This document shows, piece after piece, positions 12,319 to 20,564 of a DNA stretch of 23,953 bases. This stretch comes from a virus. The notes below the pieces were generated by a model. The model saw nothing but the letters and a program-made list of their open reading frames with translations. It had not been told where the DNA came from and did no database searches. Each line of letters opens with the position of its first letter. The first letter of the stretch is position 1. The stretch covers positions 1 to 23,953 of the IMG/VR virus record IMGVR_UViG_3300025823_000017. One strand, given 5' to 3'. Made by a program: the position numbers and the translations under genes.

Positions 12319-12406
12319 TCCTCGACGCAACCCAAGCACCTCGTGGGGCGCGTTCGGACTCCCAACGTCAGGACCCGACTTCGCCCCGATCTCAGGAGGC
12401 GAAGTC

Positions 12407-13657
12407 GTGAAGACCATCCAAGAGCTCCTGCAGCTCCGCAAGAAGGCCATCGACGCATCGCGCGCGATTCTCGACAAGGCGAAGACTGAGGGTCGCGAGA
12501 CCCTCACCGCCGAGGAGCAGGCCTCCTACGACAAGGCGTTCGACGAGGCGGTCGAGCTCCGCGAGAAGGTCGACCTGCTCGAGCGCGAAGAGCGAACGCA
12601 GGCAGCCGAGCGTGAGCTCTCCGAGCGCGAGGAACGCGGGCGCCGCGGCCTCGACGACGGTGACGAGGACGACCCCGAGGATCGGAGCAATCCGCGTGCC
12701 GCGAAGGAGTACCGCGCGGCGTTCCGCAGCTGGCTCGGACGCGGCTTCGGTGGCATCTCGCCGGAGGAGCAGCGCGCCCTCTCCGTCGGATCGGACGTGG
12801 AAGGCGGCTACACGGTCGCGCCCGAGCAGATGGTCCAGATGATCCTGAAGGATGTCGACGACATGGTCTTCATCCGCGATCGGGCGATGAAGTTCCAGAT
12901 CCCGTCGGCGCAGAGTCTGGGTGCACCGCGCCTCGAGGCGGATCCGGCCGATTCCGACTGGACGTCGGAGCTCCAGACTGGCTCCGAAGACTCGACGATG
13001 TCGTTCGGGAAGCGCACCCTGTCGCCGCATCCGCTGGCGAAGCGTCTGAAGGCTTCGGCGAACTTCCTGCGGCAGTCGGCGGTCGCCGGCGAGCAGTTCA
13101 TCCGGGAGCGACTCGCCTACAAGTTCGCCATCACGTTCGAGAAGGCGCTCCTGCTGGGCGACGGGAGCCAGCAACCGCTCGGCGTCTTCACGGCGTCGAC
13201 GAACGGGATCTCGACGGATCGAGACGTGTCGGCAGACAACACGTCCTCCGCGATGACAGCGGACGGCATCATCAACGCGAAGTATGCGCTGAAGGCGGCC
13301 TACTGGCCGCGTGCGGAGTGGGCATTTCACAGGGACGGAATGAAGCAGATCGCCAAGTTCCAGAACGACCAGGGCGACTACCTGTACCGGGAGTCGCTGC
13401 GTGCCGGGGAGCCGGATCGGCTGCTCGGCCTGCCGGTCAACATCTCCGAATACGTCCCGAACACTTTCATGACGGCGCAATACGTCGGCATCCTCGGCGA
13501 CTTCTCGCACTACTGGATCGCGGATGCGCTGAACCTGCAGATCCAGCGGCTGGTGGAGCTCTACGCGGAGACGAACCAGGTCGGCTTCATCGGGCGCCTC
13601 GAGAGCGACGGCATGCCGGTGACCGAGGAAGCGTTCGTCCGAGTGAAGCTCGGCTGA
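12407..13657 (+). CDS. HK97-like major capsid protein, 416 aa
   Basis: GTG 12407 has AGGAGG with a 7-nt spacer. An in-frame ATG at 12230 would add 59 residues but has no ribosome site. Residues 1-~110 are a charged coiled-coil delta domain (TIQELLQLRKKAIDASRAIL onward). The mature part probably begins near residue 120-130, at RALSVGSDVEGGYTVAPEQM, typical of HK97-fold capsids after protease cleavage. Later landmarks are QTGSEDSTMSFGKRTLSPHP (E-loop area), EKALLLGDGSQQPLGVF, and WPRAEWAFHRDGMKQI. Several hundred copies build the head. It is probably the most highly expressed gene here; a strong hairpin follows it. Confidence 0.95.
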   Translation: MKTIQELLQLRKKAIDASRAILDKAKTEGRETLTAEEQASYDKAFDEAVELREKVDLLEREERTQAAERELSEREERGRRGLDDGDEDDPEDRSNPRAAKEYRAAFRSWLGRGFGGISPEEQRALSVGSDVEGGYTVAPEQMVQMILKDVDDMVFIRDRAMKFQIPSAQSLGAPRLEADPADSDWTSELQTGSEDSTMSFGKRTLSPHPLAKRLKASANFLRQSAVAGEQFIRERLAYKFAITFEKALLLGDGSQQPLGVFTASTNGISTDRDVSADNTSSAMTADGIINAKYALKAAYWPRAEWAFHRDGMKQIAKFQNDQGDYLYRESLRAGEPDRLLGLPVNISEYVPNTFMTAQYVGILGDFSHYWIADALNLQIQRLVELYAETNQVGFIGRLESDGMPVTEEAFVRVKLG

Positions 13658-13671
13658 TCGGTGAGGTGAAC

Positions 13672-13700
13672 GCTCGCCGGCGGTCCGGCCGCCGGCGAGC
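13672..13700 (+). terminator. Perfect 12-bp hairpin after the capsid gene
   Basis: GCTCGCCGGCGG (13672-13683) pairs perfectly with CCGCCGGCGAGC (13689-13700) across a 5-nt loop, 15 nt after the capsid stop. There is no T tract, so it is likely an attenuator or mRNA-stabilising element that keeps capsid transcript high relative to later genes. The next gene's ribosome site (GGGGAG) follows a few nt downstream. Confidence 0.6.
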
Positions 13701-13718
13701 CAGGAGAGGGGAGCGTCC

Positions 13719-14135
13719 ATGCAGGATCTTCACAACGTCATCGACCACCGGCACGTCATCAGCCCGCAGTCCGTGGCGGACAACACGGCACTCGTGGGCA
13801 CGATCATCGACCATGCGGACCACGACTCGGTCGAATACCTGATCCAGATCGGATCCGTCGGCGATGCCGATGCGACGTTCACCGTGCTGCTCGAGGATGG
13901 TGACAACTCGAGCCTCACCGACAACGCCGCGGTGGCCGATGCTCAGCTGCTCGGGACGGAGGCCGGCGCGAGCTTCATCTTCGACGACGACAACCAGGTC
14001 CGGAAGCTGGGCTATCGCGGCGCGAAGCGGTACAGCCGGCTCACGATCACGCCCGCGCTCAACGCGAGCGCGGCGCTGATCGGTGCCAGCGTCATCCTGG
14101 GCCACCCTCGAAAGGAACAGACCTCGCAGGAGTGA
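13719..14135 (+). CDS. Capsid-associated protein, 138 aa (possible decoration protein)
   Basis: The start is ATG 13719, with GGGGAG about 5 nt upstream. The chain is mainly beta: DNTALVGTIIDHADHDSVEY then LIQIGSVGDADATFTVLLED, FIFDDDNQVRKLGYRGAKRY and SRLTITPALNASAALIGASV. A protein of similar layout (N-terminal DLHNVID, later KLGYRGAKRYSRL) commonly follows the capsid gene in HK97-type phages. It is usually uncharacterised or called a head decoration/accessory protein. It is separated from the capsid gene by the strong hairpin. Confidence 0.55.
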   Translation: MQDLHNVIDHRHVISPQSVADNTALVGTIIDHADHDSVEYLIQIGSVGDADATFTVLLEDGDNSSLTDNAAVADAQLLGTEAGASFIFDDDNQVRKLGYRGAKRYSRLTITPALNASAALIGASVILGHPRKEQTSQE

Positions 14136-14160
14136 TGGGCGTCTGAACGGAGGCTAGCGA

Positions 14161-14439
14161 GTGCCGCACGAGATCGAGCTGCTGACGCTCCAGGCGTCGC
14201 CGGCCGGCGTTCTGAGACCGGGCCACCGGCTGACCGTGCCCGATGATCTCTCCGAGAGCGAAGCGCAGGCACTGGTCGCCGGTGGGTTCGCGCGTGAGAT
14301 CGGCCCGGCGCGCGTAGTCGAAGAGGCGGACAGGAAGGCGCCGTCGACTGCGCCGCGCCGGCGCCGGCGCCGTACCGCGATGCAGCCCGGACCTCCGGAG
14401 ACGGGCGAGGCGGGAGGCGCGCCGGCGCGGAAGGGGTAA
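14161..14439 (+). CDS. Small head accessory protein, 92 aa
   Basis: GTG 14161 is preceded by GGAGG with an 8-nt spacer. Residues ~4-55 are a small SH3-like or beta-grasp pattern (IELLTLQASPAGVLRPGHRL then LSESEAQALVAGGFAREIG), a shape often found between capsid and connector genes in phages. The tail (~56-92) is Arg- and Pro-rich (TAPRRRRRRTAMQPGP) and disordered in appearance. The exact role is unknown. It may be a head accessory protein or bind nucleic acid through its basic tail. Confidence 0.5.
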   Translation: MPHEIELLTLQASPAGVLRPGHRLTVPDDLSESEAQALVAGGFAREIGPARVVEEADRKAPSTAPRRRRRRTAMQPGPPETGEAGGAPARKG

Positions 14440-14442
14440 CGC

Positions 14443-15018
14443 GTGGCTCTTACCTCGCTGTCCCGCGTCAAGGATTATGCCTCGATCACTGATTCGGGCA
14501 GCGACGCGATCCTCAATACGCTGATCGCCGCGGTCAGTCAGCGGATCGAGACCCATCTCCGTCGGACGCTCACCGAGACCGCCGTCACCGCGGAAAAGCA
14601 CGACCATCAGGGCAAGAGCGATCGCCTGCAGCTCCGCCAGTTCCCGCTCGTCACGACGGAATCCGTGGACGTCCGGATCAGCGGCACGGCCGTAGACGCT
14701 GCGGATTTCGCGATCGAGGACGCCGCCGCGGGATGGCTCATCTACACGCCAGGCGGCGAGCCGGGTGTCTGGCCCGCAGGTCGACAGCACATCGAGGTCG
14801 ACTACACGCACGGGTACTCTTCGATTCCCGAGGACATCGCCGAAGCCGCGACCACGCAGGTCGTCTGGCAGTTCAACCGGACCGGGCACCGCGGAAGCCG
14901 GCTCGGATCGCGCACCACGGAGAGCGGCGAGGGCGCGACGGCGACCTGGATGGTCGATGCGTGGGCGCCCGAAGTCCTGGCGCAGCTCGCGCCCTACCGC
15001 CGCATGGAGCAGTTCTGA
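14443..15018 (+). CDS. Head-tail connector (gp6-like adaptor), 191 aa
   Basis: GTG 14443 follows AAGGGG about 8 nt upstream. The start (MALTSLSRVKDYASITDSGS, then DAILNTLIAAVSQRIETHLR) is the helical bundle typical of gp6/gp15-like adaptors. A beta-rich insert follows (RLQLRQFPLVTTESVDVRIS onward). The C terminus, with IEVDYTHGYSSIPEDIAEAA and TTQVVWQFNR, matches the usual 'YTHGY..IPEDI..A' pattern of these connectors. A ring of these sits under the portal. The stop overlaps the next start (TGATG). Confidence 0.8.
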   Translation: MALTSLSRVKDYASITDSGSDAILNTLIAAVSQRIETHLRRTLTETAVTAEKHDHQGKSDRLQLRQFPLVTTESVDVRISGTAVDAADFAIEDAAAGWLIYTPGGEPGVWPAGRQHIEVDYTHGYSSIPEDIAEAATTQVVWQFNRTGHRGSRLGSRTTESGEGATATWMVDAWAPEVLAQLAPYRRMEQF

Positions 15019-15404
15019 TGCCGGTGACGTTCAAGACATACCTATCTGGTGACAGCCGCTTCGCCGAGATGCTCAATCGGATCCACGCGCCTCAGGTGCT
15101 CGAGGCATCGCTGGCGCGCGCCGCAGATGAGCTCGTCGCGCAGATGCGGGCGAACGTATCCGGCCCGCGTCCGCGCCGTCTCGACGTCGTAACCGGAGAA
15201 CTCCGCGACTCATTCGCGACGGACCTCAGTAACTCGCCTGACTCCGTGAGCGCGGGAACGCCGCTCTTCTGGGCCGAGTTCTGGGAACTCGGCAAGGGCA
15301 ACCGGAAGGCGAAGCCATTTGCGAAACCAGCGCTCCAGGCGGCGCTCGAGCGGGTGCCCGACTTCTTCGTCGATGAGCTCGAGCGCGCGAGGGACCGGGT
15401 GTGA
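15018..15404 (+). CDS. HK97 gp10-like head-tail joining protein, 128 aa
   Basis: The start is ATG 15018, overlapping the connector stop. The order of features fits gp10-like proteins: N-terminal helix (EMLNRIHAPQVLEASLARAA), then VVTGELRDSFATDL, then an LFWAEFWELGKGNRK loop, and C-terminal KPFAKPALQAALERVPDFFV. The 'GELRDS' and 'FWELGKG..KPFAKPAL' parts are the usual landmarks. It joins the completed head to the tail. It overlaps the following gene by 4 nt (GTGA). Confidence 0.8.
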   Translation: MPVTFKTYLSGDSRFAEMLNRIHAPQVLEASLARAADELVAQMRANVSGPRPRRLDVVTGELRDSFATDLSNSPDSVSAGTPLFWAEFWELGKGNRKAKPFAKPALQAALERVPDFFVDELERARDRV

Positions 15405-15820
15405 GCGAGTTTGGCGCAATCATCACCCGCCTCGAGACGCACTGGCGGACAGCCGACGCGACGATCCCGACCAGCACGACGGGATTCGAGCGCGACGTAC
15501 GACTGTCATCCGATCTCACCTCGGGCGAGCTGCCGCATGTGTTCGCGCACGACCCGAGCGAATCGGCGACGCGTCTGCCGTACCGGCAGGCGACGCGGAC
15601 CGTGTCCGTGCAGTTCGACTACTGGTCGAGGCACAAGACGCAGGAGGAGATCTCGGTCGTGCTCGATGCGTTCCGCGATGCCGTCGAGGCGGATCCGACC
15701 CTTGCAGGCATCGTCGAGGATGCGTTCGTCAGCTCTCGTGCGGTGGTCGATCACCAGTTCGCCGGCAAGCCTGAGCGCGCCGGCGTCGTGATCGTGACGA
15801 CTCAGATGGGGTCGGCCTGA
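15401..15820 (+). CDS. Tail-terminator-like protein, 139 aa
   Basis: GTG 15401 overlaps the gp10-like gene by 4 nt. The N-terminal helix (SEFGAIITRLETHWRTADAT), the central RTVSVQFDYWSRHKTQEEIS and C-terminal RDAVEADPTLAGIVEDAFVS then AGVVIVTTQMG resemble phage tail-terminator or tail-completion proteins of the gpU-like group. These cap the tail tube at the head end. The position between gp10-like and tail tube genes agrees. Distinguishing terminator from completion protein is not possible from sequence alone. Confidence 0.65.
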   Translation: MSEFGAIITRLETHWRTADATIPTSTTGFERDVRLSSDLTSGELPHVFAHDPSESATRLPYRQATRTVSVQFDYWSRHKTQEEISVVLDAFRDAVEADPTLAGIVEDAFVSSRAVVDHQFAGKPERAGVVIVTTQMGSA

Positions 15821-16248
15821 TGGCGACGCTCGCGACTGTCACCGCTGCGCTCGTGACGAAGATCGACGCCCTCGCGTCGCAGACCTCGCGGATGGTGACA
15901 TCGCAGCATCGTGACGACCTCGACGCTGTTCCCGTCGGCGAGACTCGCTACCAGATCCGCGGCCAGTACGAGAGCGACGACGGCCGCAACAGCGCCGCGC
16001 CGAAGAAAGGCGTGTCATTCGTCGTCGAGGTCCACCACCACCTCGACCTGGTCGGCGGAGATACCGAGGCGACGCACGTCGCCGGGGACATGGTGACGCT
16101 GCAAGCGGCGATGACCGGAGTCGCCTGGTGGAAGTCACTCGCCGGCGTCTACGAGGTTCGCAGTGGGCCCGATCTTGTGATCGACGTAAGGCGAGACGGG
16201 AACGTACTGAGCTACGGCGTCGGCGCCGAGCTCGTGATCGACACGTAA
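15820..16248 (+). CDS. Tail completion or second terminator-like protein, 142 aa
   Basis: The start is ATG 15820, overlapping the previous TGA (TGATG). It begins with a helix (ATLATVTAALVTKIDALASQ), then strands (RYQIRGQYES, FVVEVHHHLDLVGGDTE), a helix (HVAGDMVTLQAAM) and a final sheet (VIDVRRDGNVLSYGVGAELV). The helix-strand layout is that of small tail connector proteins, but no clear family signature is visible. It sits directly before the tail tube gene, so a role in joining head and tail is likely. Confidence 0.5.
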   Translation: MATLATVTAALVTKIDALASQTSRMVTSQHRDDLDAVPVGETRYQIRGQYESDDGRNSAAPKKGVSFVVEVHHHLDLVGGDTEATHVAGDMVTLQAAMTGVAWWKSLAGVYEVRSGPDLVIDVRRDGNVLSYGVGAELVIDT

Positions 16249-16264
16249 CGGAGGAGTAGGGACG

Positions 16265-17317
16265 ATGGCAGACCAGGGCTACGAGATCGGACTTGCGGTT
16301 GGGCTTCAGAACGACATCGACACGGTGAACGCAACGGTCTCCGCACTGTCGGGTGCGCTCGACGAGACGGACGGAATCGTGCTCGGCGACCGGGAATCTG
16401 GGGACTTCGCGAGCGGCATCACCGTGCCGAAGTTCGTCCGCGAAAACCGCGCAGTGGCCGATGTCTCCGGATCGTTCACGCCGCAGGCGAGTTCGTTCCT
16501 GCGCGTCGGAGCCGACGGGCTCGAGGTCACCTGGCAGGTCAAGGGCAACGGTGCCACCGCGACGCCGGCGGCCGGAGAGGCAAAGCCGGATGCCGGTATC
16601 GACGCGCTGCACGAGATGGCCGGCCTCGTCGGAGCGAACGGCACGGCTCCCGTGTACGACTACACGCCGCGCGTCTCTGCGACCTCGGGCGGCATCACGA
16701 AGTACGGCACCGTCAAGCTCTGGATCGCCGATCTCTCGTGGGTTCTGAAGTCCTGCACCATCCGGGACCTCCGATTCACGGTGCAGCCGTCGGGCATCGT
16801 CCTGGCGACTGCTCGCCTCGAGGTGGGATCCGTCGATGCGTTTGCCGACGGCGTGACGTTCCCGACGTTCGACTACGGGTCCCAGGCCACGCTGTCCGCT
16901 CAGACCGTCGAGAGCGTGACGACCAGCTGGGGATCGGCGCGCGGATGGGAGTCGCTCGAAATCTCGATCGCAAACGATCTGGGCACGGCGCAGGATTCCG
17001 CGAAGGCGGGCGGCGTGCGCGTCATCCAGAGCGGCCGCAGAATCAACGTCAGCGCCAGTATCTACGTCGACAGCGGCGACTCGGACTTCGAGTACCAGGA
17101 GCTGATCCGCGTCACGTCGCCGACCGGGGACCTGGGGTTCCAGCTCGGCGCTGCTGCCGGAGCCGCCGAAACGATCAACGCGATCAACTTCGAGGCGCGC
17201 AACGTGGAGCTCGTCGGGATGAAGCCCGCGCCCACCGGCTCGGTACTGGTGGCGGAGATCGAGGGGCACAGCACGGGCTTGACCGCCGGCAGCGAGGCGC
17301 TGTTCCGGTACAACTGA
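16265..17317 (+). CDS. Major tail tube protein, 350 aa
   Basis: The start is ATG 16265, with GGAGGAG a few nt upstream, a strong site as expected for an abundant protein. The N-terminal half is a beta-rich tail tube domain: EIGLAVGLQNDIDTVNATVS, then VPKFVRENRAVADVSGSFTP, FLRVGADGLEVTWQVKG and later FTVQPSGIVLATARLEV. The C-terminal part (GVRVIQSGRRINVSASIYVD, then FEYQELIRVTSPTGDLGFQL) continues the beta pattern. Length is in the usual range for siphophage tube proteins with an extra domain. The next gene begins 22 nt later, leaving no room for the usual chaperone genes. Confidence 0.75.
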   Translation: MADQGYEIGLAVGLQNDIDTVNATVSALSGALDETDGIVLGDRESGDFASGITVPKFVRENRAVADVSGSFTPQASSFLRVGADGLEVTWQVKGNGATATPAAGEAKPDAGIDALHEMAGLVGANGTAPVYDYTPRVSATSGGITKYGTVKLWIADLSWVLKSCTIRDLRFTVQPSGIVLATARLEVGSVDAFADGVTFPTFDYGSQATLSAQTVESVTTSWGSARGWESLEISIANDLGTAQDSAKAGGVRVIQSGRRINVSASIYVDSGDSDFEYQELIRVTSPTGDLGFQLGAAAGAAETINAINFEARNVELVGMKPAPTGSVLVAEIEGHSTGLTAGSEALFRYN

Positions 17318-17339
17318 GCGGCGGCGGGGTAGAGACCGA

Positions 17340-19148
17340 ATGGCGCGCAAGTTCAGCGTCGAAACGACGATCCAGGCGAAGGACAAGGCCTCCCCGGTCA
17401 TCGCGAACGCTGTTCGCAGCGTCCGGCTGCTCACGTACGTCACCCGCCAGCTTTCCCAGGGCAACGTAGATGCGATTCCGCTGATCCAGCGGCTGGTCGC
17501 TGGCATTGGAAGCCTGCGCGTCGCGCTCGGTGTCGGGTTGCTCGGTGGCGCGGTCGCAGTCACCGCGGCGCTGGGGGCTCTATTCAGCAAGATTGGAGAT
17601 GGCATCAAGGCTTTCTCCGAGTCGGAACGAGCGATATCGAAGCTCGAGGCCGCGCTCCGGTCGACGGGTAGCTTCACGCGCGAGGCCTCCAACGACATCC
17701 AGGCCTACGCGGACGCGCTGCAGGCGGGTACTACGGCCACGCAGTCGCAGGTGCTGGAACTCGTCGCTCTCGCGAAGGGCTTCGGCGCCACGAACGAGCA
17801 GGCGAAGGATCTGGCGTCGGCGACGCTCGACTTCGCCCAGGGCGCGCAGCTGAACGTTACCGAGGCCGCGCGGCGCCTCGGCCGTGCGCTGCAGGGGTCC
17901 GCCGCCGACGTCGCGAACTTCGCGCCGGAGATCCGTCAGCTCACGGCCGAGCAGCTCCGGCTAGGAGGTGCGACCGACCTCATCGCCGAAAAGTTCCGCG
18001 GACAGGCAGCGGCGGCGCTCGGCACGTACCAGGGCGCGCTCGAGAACCTCGCGAACGCACAACGCCGACTGGAGGAGGTGCAGGGCGCGCTGTTCGTCGA
18101 CTCCGCTGCGCTGACCGAATCCATCAGCCTCCAGGCCAGGCTCACGGATCGGCTCAGCGGCGCGACTGAGAAATCCCGCATCTCATTCGACCGCCTGGCG
18201 ATCGGGTGGCAGAATCTGAAGCTCCTCGGCACCGGGCTGCAGCTGAAGCTCGTCGAGGCCGGGGACGCCGTCGTCGACATCTCGTCAAAGGTCAACGCGG
18301 CGCTGCGGTCGTGGCTTGGATTCAAGGTTGCCGTTGAGGCAGTCACGGATTCCACCGCCGGCGCCCGAGACGCCTTCCGGCGGACCGTGGCGGAGAGTGA
18401 AGACCTGACCCAGAACCTCGCGACGCTGACGTCCGTTCTCGGCGATGAGGCGGCGGCGCTCGATGTCCTATTCCGCGCGCACGAGCGCGAGCTGCAACTC
18501 ATCCAGGACCACGCTGCCGCCGCGGAGGTGCTGAGCCTCACGCTGCAGAAGCTCGGGCTGCGAACGCTCGACCAGGTCGAGCGGGCGCTTGTCGAGGCCA
18601 CCGCAGCTCAGGGACGTATCGAGCAGGCGTGGAGGAACGGCGAGATCGGTGCGGCAACGTATACGTCGGCGCTCGAGAAGCTCGGGCTCGAGCAGGAAGC
18701 GCTCCGTGCCGTGCTCGACGGGACTGCGGAATCGACCGACGCCTACAAACAGGAAGTTCTCGAGACGCGGGCCGAGCAGGAGCTTGCGCGCCGCGCGACC
18801 GACCAGATGGCGAAGTCCACCGATGGGCTCCGGCGGTCCAATGAGGCCGGCACGATCGCACTTCGCGCGCAGCGCGAGGAGGTGCGGCTCACGGTGGCGG
18901 AGTTCGATGCGCTGGCGCGTAGCCAGGGACGCGCCGCCGCGACGACTGCGGCTCTAAAGCAGGGTGCTGTGCTCGAGCAGGGAGGGACGCGAGTTAGCTT
19001 CGGCGGTCCCGGACGCGGAAGCCGGCTCGTCGATAGTACGCTCGGCAATCGTGGCGGTCTGTTCCCCGGAATCTCGGGCGCCGTCTACACGGTGAACGTT
19101 ACCGAGGACGAGATCACACAGGCGCTGCGCCGCACGGGAAGGATCTAG
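17340..19148 (+). CDS. Tape measure protein, 602 aa
   Basis: The start is ATG 17340. The chain is nearly all helical and rich in Ala, Glu, Arg and Leu, the hallmark of tape measures. A hydrophobic segment near residues 58-82 (VALGVGLLGGAVAVTAALGA) may help DNA entry. Long coiled-coil parts follow, including QAQLNVTEAARRLGRALQGS-type stretches. The end is Gly/Arg-rich and polar. Tape length sets tail length: at the commonly used ~0.15 nm per residue this would give about 90 nm. At 602 aa it is short for a siphophage. The gene lies directly between the tube gene and the distal tail gene. Confidence 0.75.
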   Translation: MARKFSVETTIQAKDKASPVIANAVRSVRLLTYVTRQLSQGNVDAIPLIQRLVAGIGSLRVALGVGLLGGAVAVTAALGALFSKIGDGIKAFSESERAISKLEAALRSTGSFTREASNDIQAYADALQAGTTATQSQVLELVALAKGFGATNEQAKDLASATLDFAQGAQLNVTEAARRLGRALQGSAADVANFAPEIRQLTAEQLRLGGATDLIAEKFRGQAAAALGTYQGALENLANAQRRLEEVQGALFVDSAALTESISLQARLTDRLSGATEKSRISFDRLAIGWQNLKLLGTGLQLKLVEAGDAVVDISSKVNAALRSWLGFKVAVEAVTDSTAGARDAFRRTVAESEDLTQNLATLTSVLGDEAAALDVLFRAHERELQLIQDHAAAAEVLSLTLQKLGLRTLDQVERALVEATAAQGRIEQAWRNGEIGAATYTSALEKLGLEQEALRAVLDGTAESTDAYKQEVLETRAEQELARRATDQMAKSTDGLRRSNEAGTIALRAQREEVRLTVAEFDALARSQGRAAATTAALKQGAVLEQGGTRVSFGGPGRGSRLVDSTLGNRGGLFPGISGAVYTVNVTEDEITQALRRTGRI

Positions 19149-19149
19149 C

Positions 19150-20562
19150 GTGTCCTTCCTGGCAAACGCGTGGACGCAGTACCAGAACCCGCGCTTCTGC
19201 GTCGATCACCTGCTCCGCGATGAGGGCGTGGGGAGCCTGTCGGGCTGGACTGCCGCCACCGGGTATCCGCTCGACCGCATGCTCGACCAGCAGCAGCAAC
19301 TCGTCAGCCGAGCAAACGCAGCGGCGGCGACTACCCTGAAGTGGACACGGGCCATCCATCCGACGGTGACACATCGAATCCCGGTCGATCGGGTCGTGGT
19401 GCTGGGGTCGAACTTCCACGGCAACTACGTGCGCGTGCACATCGAGGATTCGCTTGACGACGCCTCCTACGCCGCGGTGGCCCAGGCGGACCCTTCTGCC
19501 GCGCCCGAGGACGCCGTGTCGTGGGGCGACGCGGTCTATCACTGCGCTCCGCCAGACATGATCGACTGGCACCTGTACTACGCCGGCGGAGCGCCGAACT
19601 ATCGCTACCTGAAGCTCTTTATCGAGGCGGGGACGGCGGGCTACACCGCGCCGGAGATTTCGGAGCTCTGGCTCACACGCACGCTGCAGCCGTACGCGGG
19701 TCCGGCGCACCAGTGGACTAACGGCGTCATTCCGAACGTCAGTTCTAGCGAGACGCGCTCAGGATATGTGACGACCACGAAACACGGTGCGGAACGCGCT
19801 CGGTACAGCCTCGCCTGGGATCATCTGCCGGTAGGGCAGCCTCCTGGCGTCACGAATCGCCGCAGCGATCTCGAGCTGCTCCGCTACGTGCACCGGAAAG
19901 CTGGCATTCGCGAGAATACCTTGCTCTACCAGCACCCCGATACCGGCGGCCCGACGGTGATCGACGACTTCGTCTCGGCGTCGGGTGCATCGACTGTGAA
20001 TTGCGGTCTGACGGTGCAGTCGAGTGTCGGTCCGGGTGGAAAGGATGTGGTGCGCTGCACTGCCTCCGCGGCAGGGGCTTGCTCGTTCTACCGGACCGGT
20101 GAGCCGACAGTCGACCTGCGTGATTCGATCCTCGAGGTCTGGGTTCGCGCTCCACTCGCGTCGATGCCGGACTTCAAGGCGTCGCTCAAGATCAGTCTGT
20201 TGTCTGGTGCTTCTCCGTACGTTGGCAGCACCACCTACAACCTGGGAGACGTTGTCGACGTCGAGGAGCTCGACGATGAGTGGTACCGCATCGCGTGGGA
20301 TCCGGAGACGTGGACGGATACGACGTTCATCACCGGAAACGACAGGCCCGCGGACCTCTCGCAAGTGACCTCCGTCGTCTATCACTGGATCTCAAGCGCC
20401 TCTCTCTACTACATCGAATGGGCCAAGATGATCCAGCGTCCGAAGCGCACCCGCCCCGTCGTGTGCCACCTCACCGAGTACACCGAGACGCAGACTGGCC
20501 GCATGCCGGCCGGGGTGCTGCTGTACGACGTCCAGATGCAGCTCGAAGAGGTCCTGACGTAA
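19150..20562 (+). CDS. Distal-tail-like protein with inserted carbohydrate-binding-like module, 470 aa
   Basis: GTG 19150 has AAGGA about 7 nt upstream. The N-terminal part (VVVLGSNFHGNYVRVHIEDS, later YRYLKLFIEAGTAGYTAPEI) reads like a galactose-binding-type beta sandwich. The C-terminal part (LLYQHPDTGGPTV, then RTRPVVCHLTEYTETQTGRM and YDVQMQLEEVL) fits distal-tail proteins. Residues ~275-430 between those parts look like an extra beta-rich, carbohydrate-binding-like module, with the strand landmark DLSQVTSVVYHW near 402-413. It may help attach to the host surface. The DIT role is inferred from position after the tape measure. Confidence 0.55.
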   Translation: MSFLANAWTQYQNPRFCVDHLLRDEGVGSLSGWTAATGYPLDRMLDQQQQLVSRANAAAATTLKWTRAIHPTVTHRIPVDRVVVLGSNFHGNYVRVHIEDSLDDASYAAVAQADPSAAPEDAVSWGDAVYHCAPPDMIDWHLYYAGGAPNYRYLKLFIEAGTAGYTAPEISELWLTRTLQPYAGPAHQWTNGVIPNVSSSETRSGYVTTTKHGAERARYSLAWDHLPVGQPPGVTNRRSDLELLRYVHRKAGIRENTLLYQHPDTGGPTVIDDFVSASGASTVNCGLTVQSSVGPGGKDVVRCTASAAGACSFYRTGEPTVDLRDSILEVWVRAPLASMPDFKASLKISLLSGASPYVGSTTYNLGDVVDVEELDDEWYRIAWDPETWTDTTFITGNDRPADLSQVTSVVYHWISSASLYYIEWAKMIQRPKRTRPVVCHLTEYTETQTGRMPAGVLLYDVQMQLEEVLT

Positions 20563-20564
20563 CG

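Noticed and set aside
11407-12507. Minus-strand open frame across protease and capsid start
   Set aside because: It is a shadow of the plus-strand genes. Its internal SGVGHWARL repeat is just the reverse reading of the 33-bp repeats.
12392-13720. Minus-strand open frame opposite the capsid gene
   Set aside because: It mirrors the capsid gene with strongly biased composition. The plus strand has a recognisable HK97 capsid with a strong ribosome site.
15839-17698. Long minus-strand open frame (over 600 codons) opposite the tail genes
   Set aside because: It lies antisense to several well-supported tail genes, has no ribosome site or family signature, and its Arg/Ser/Ala-rich sequence is what GC-rich codon bias produces on the opposite strand.
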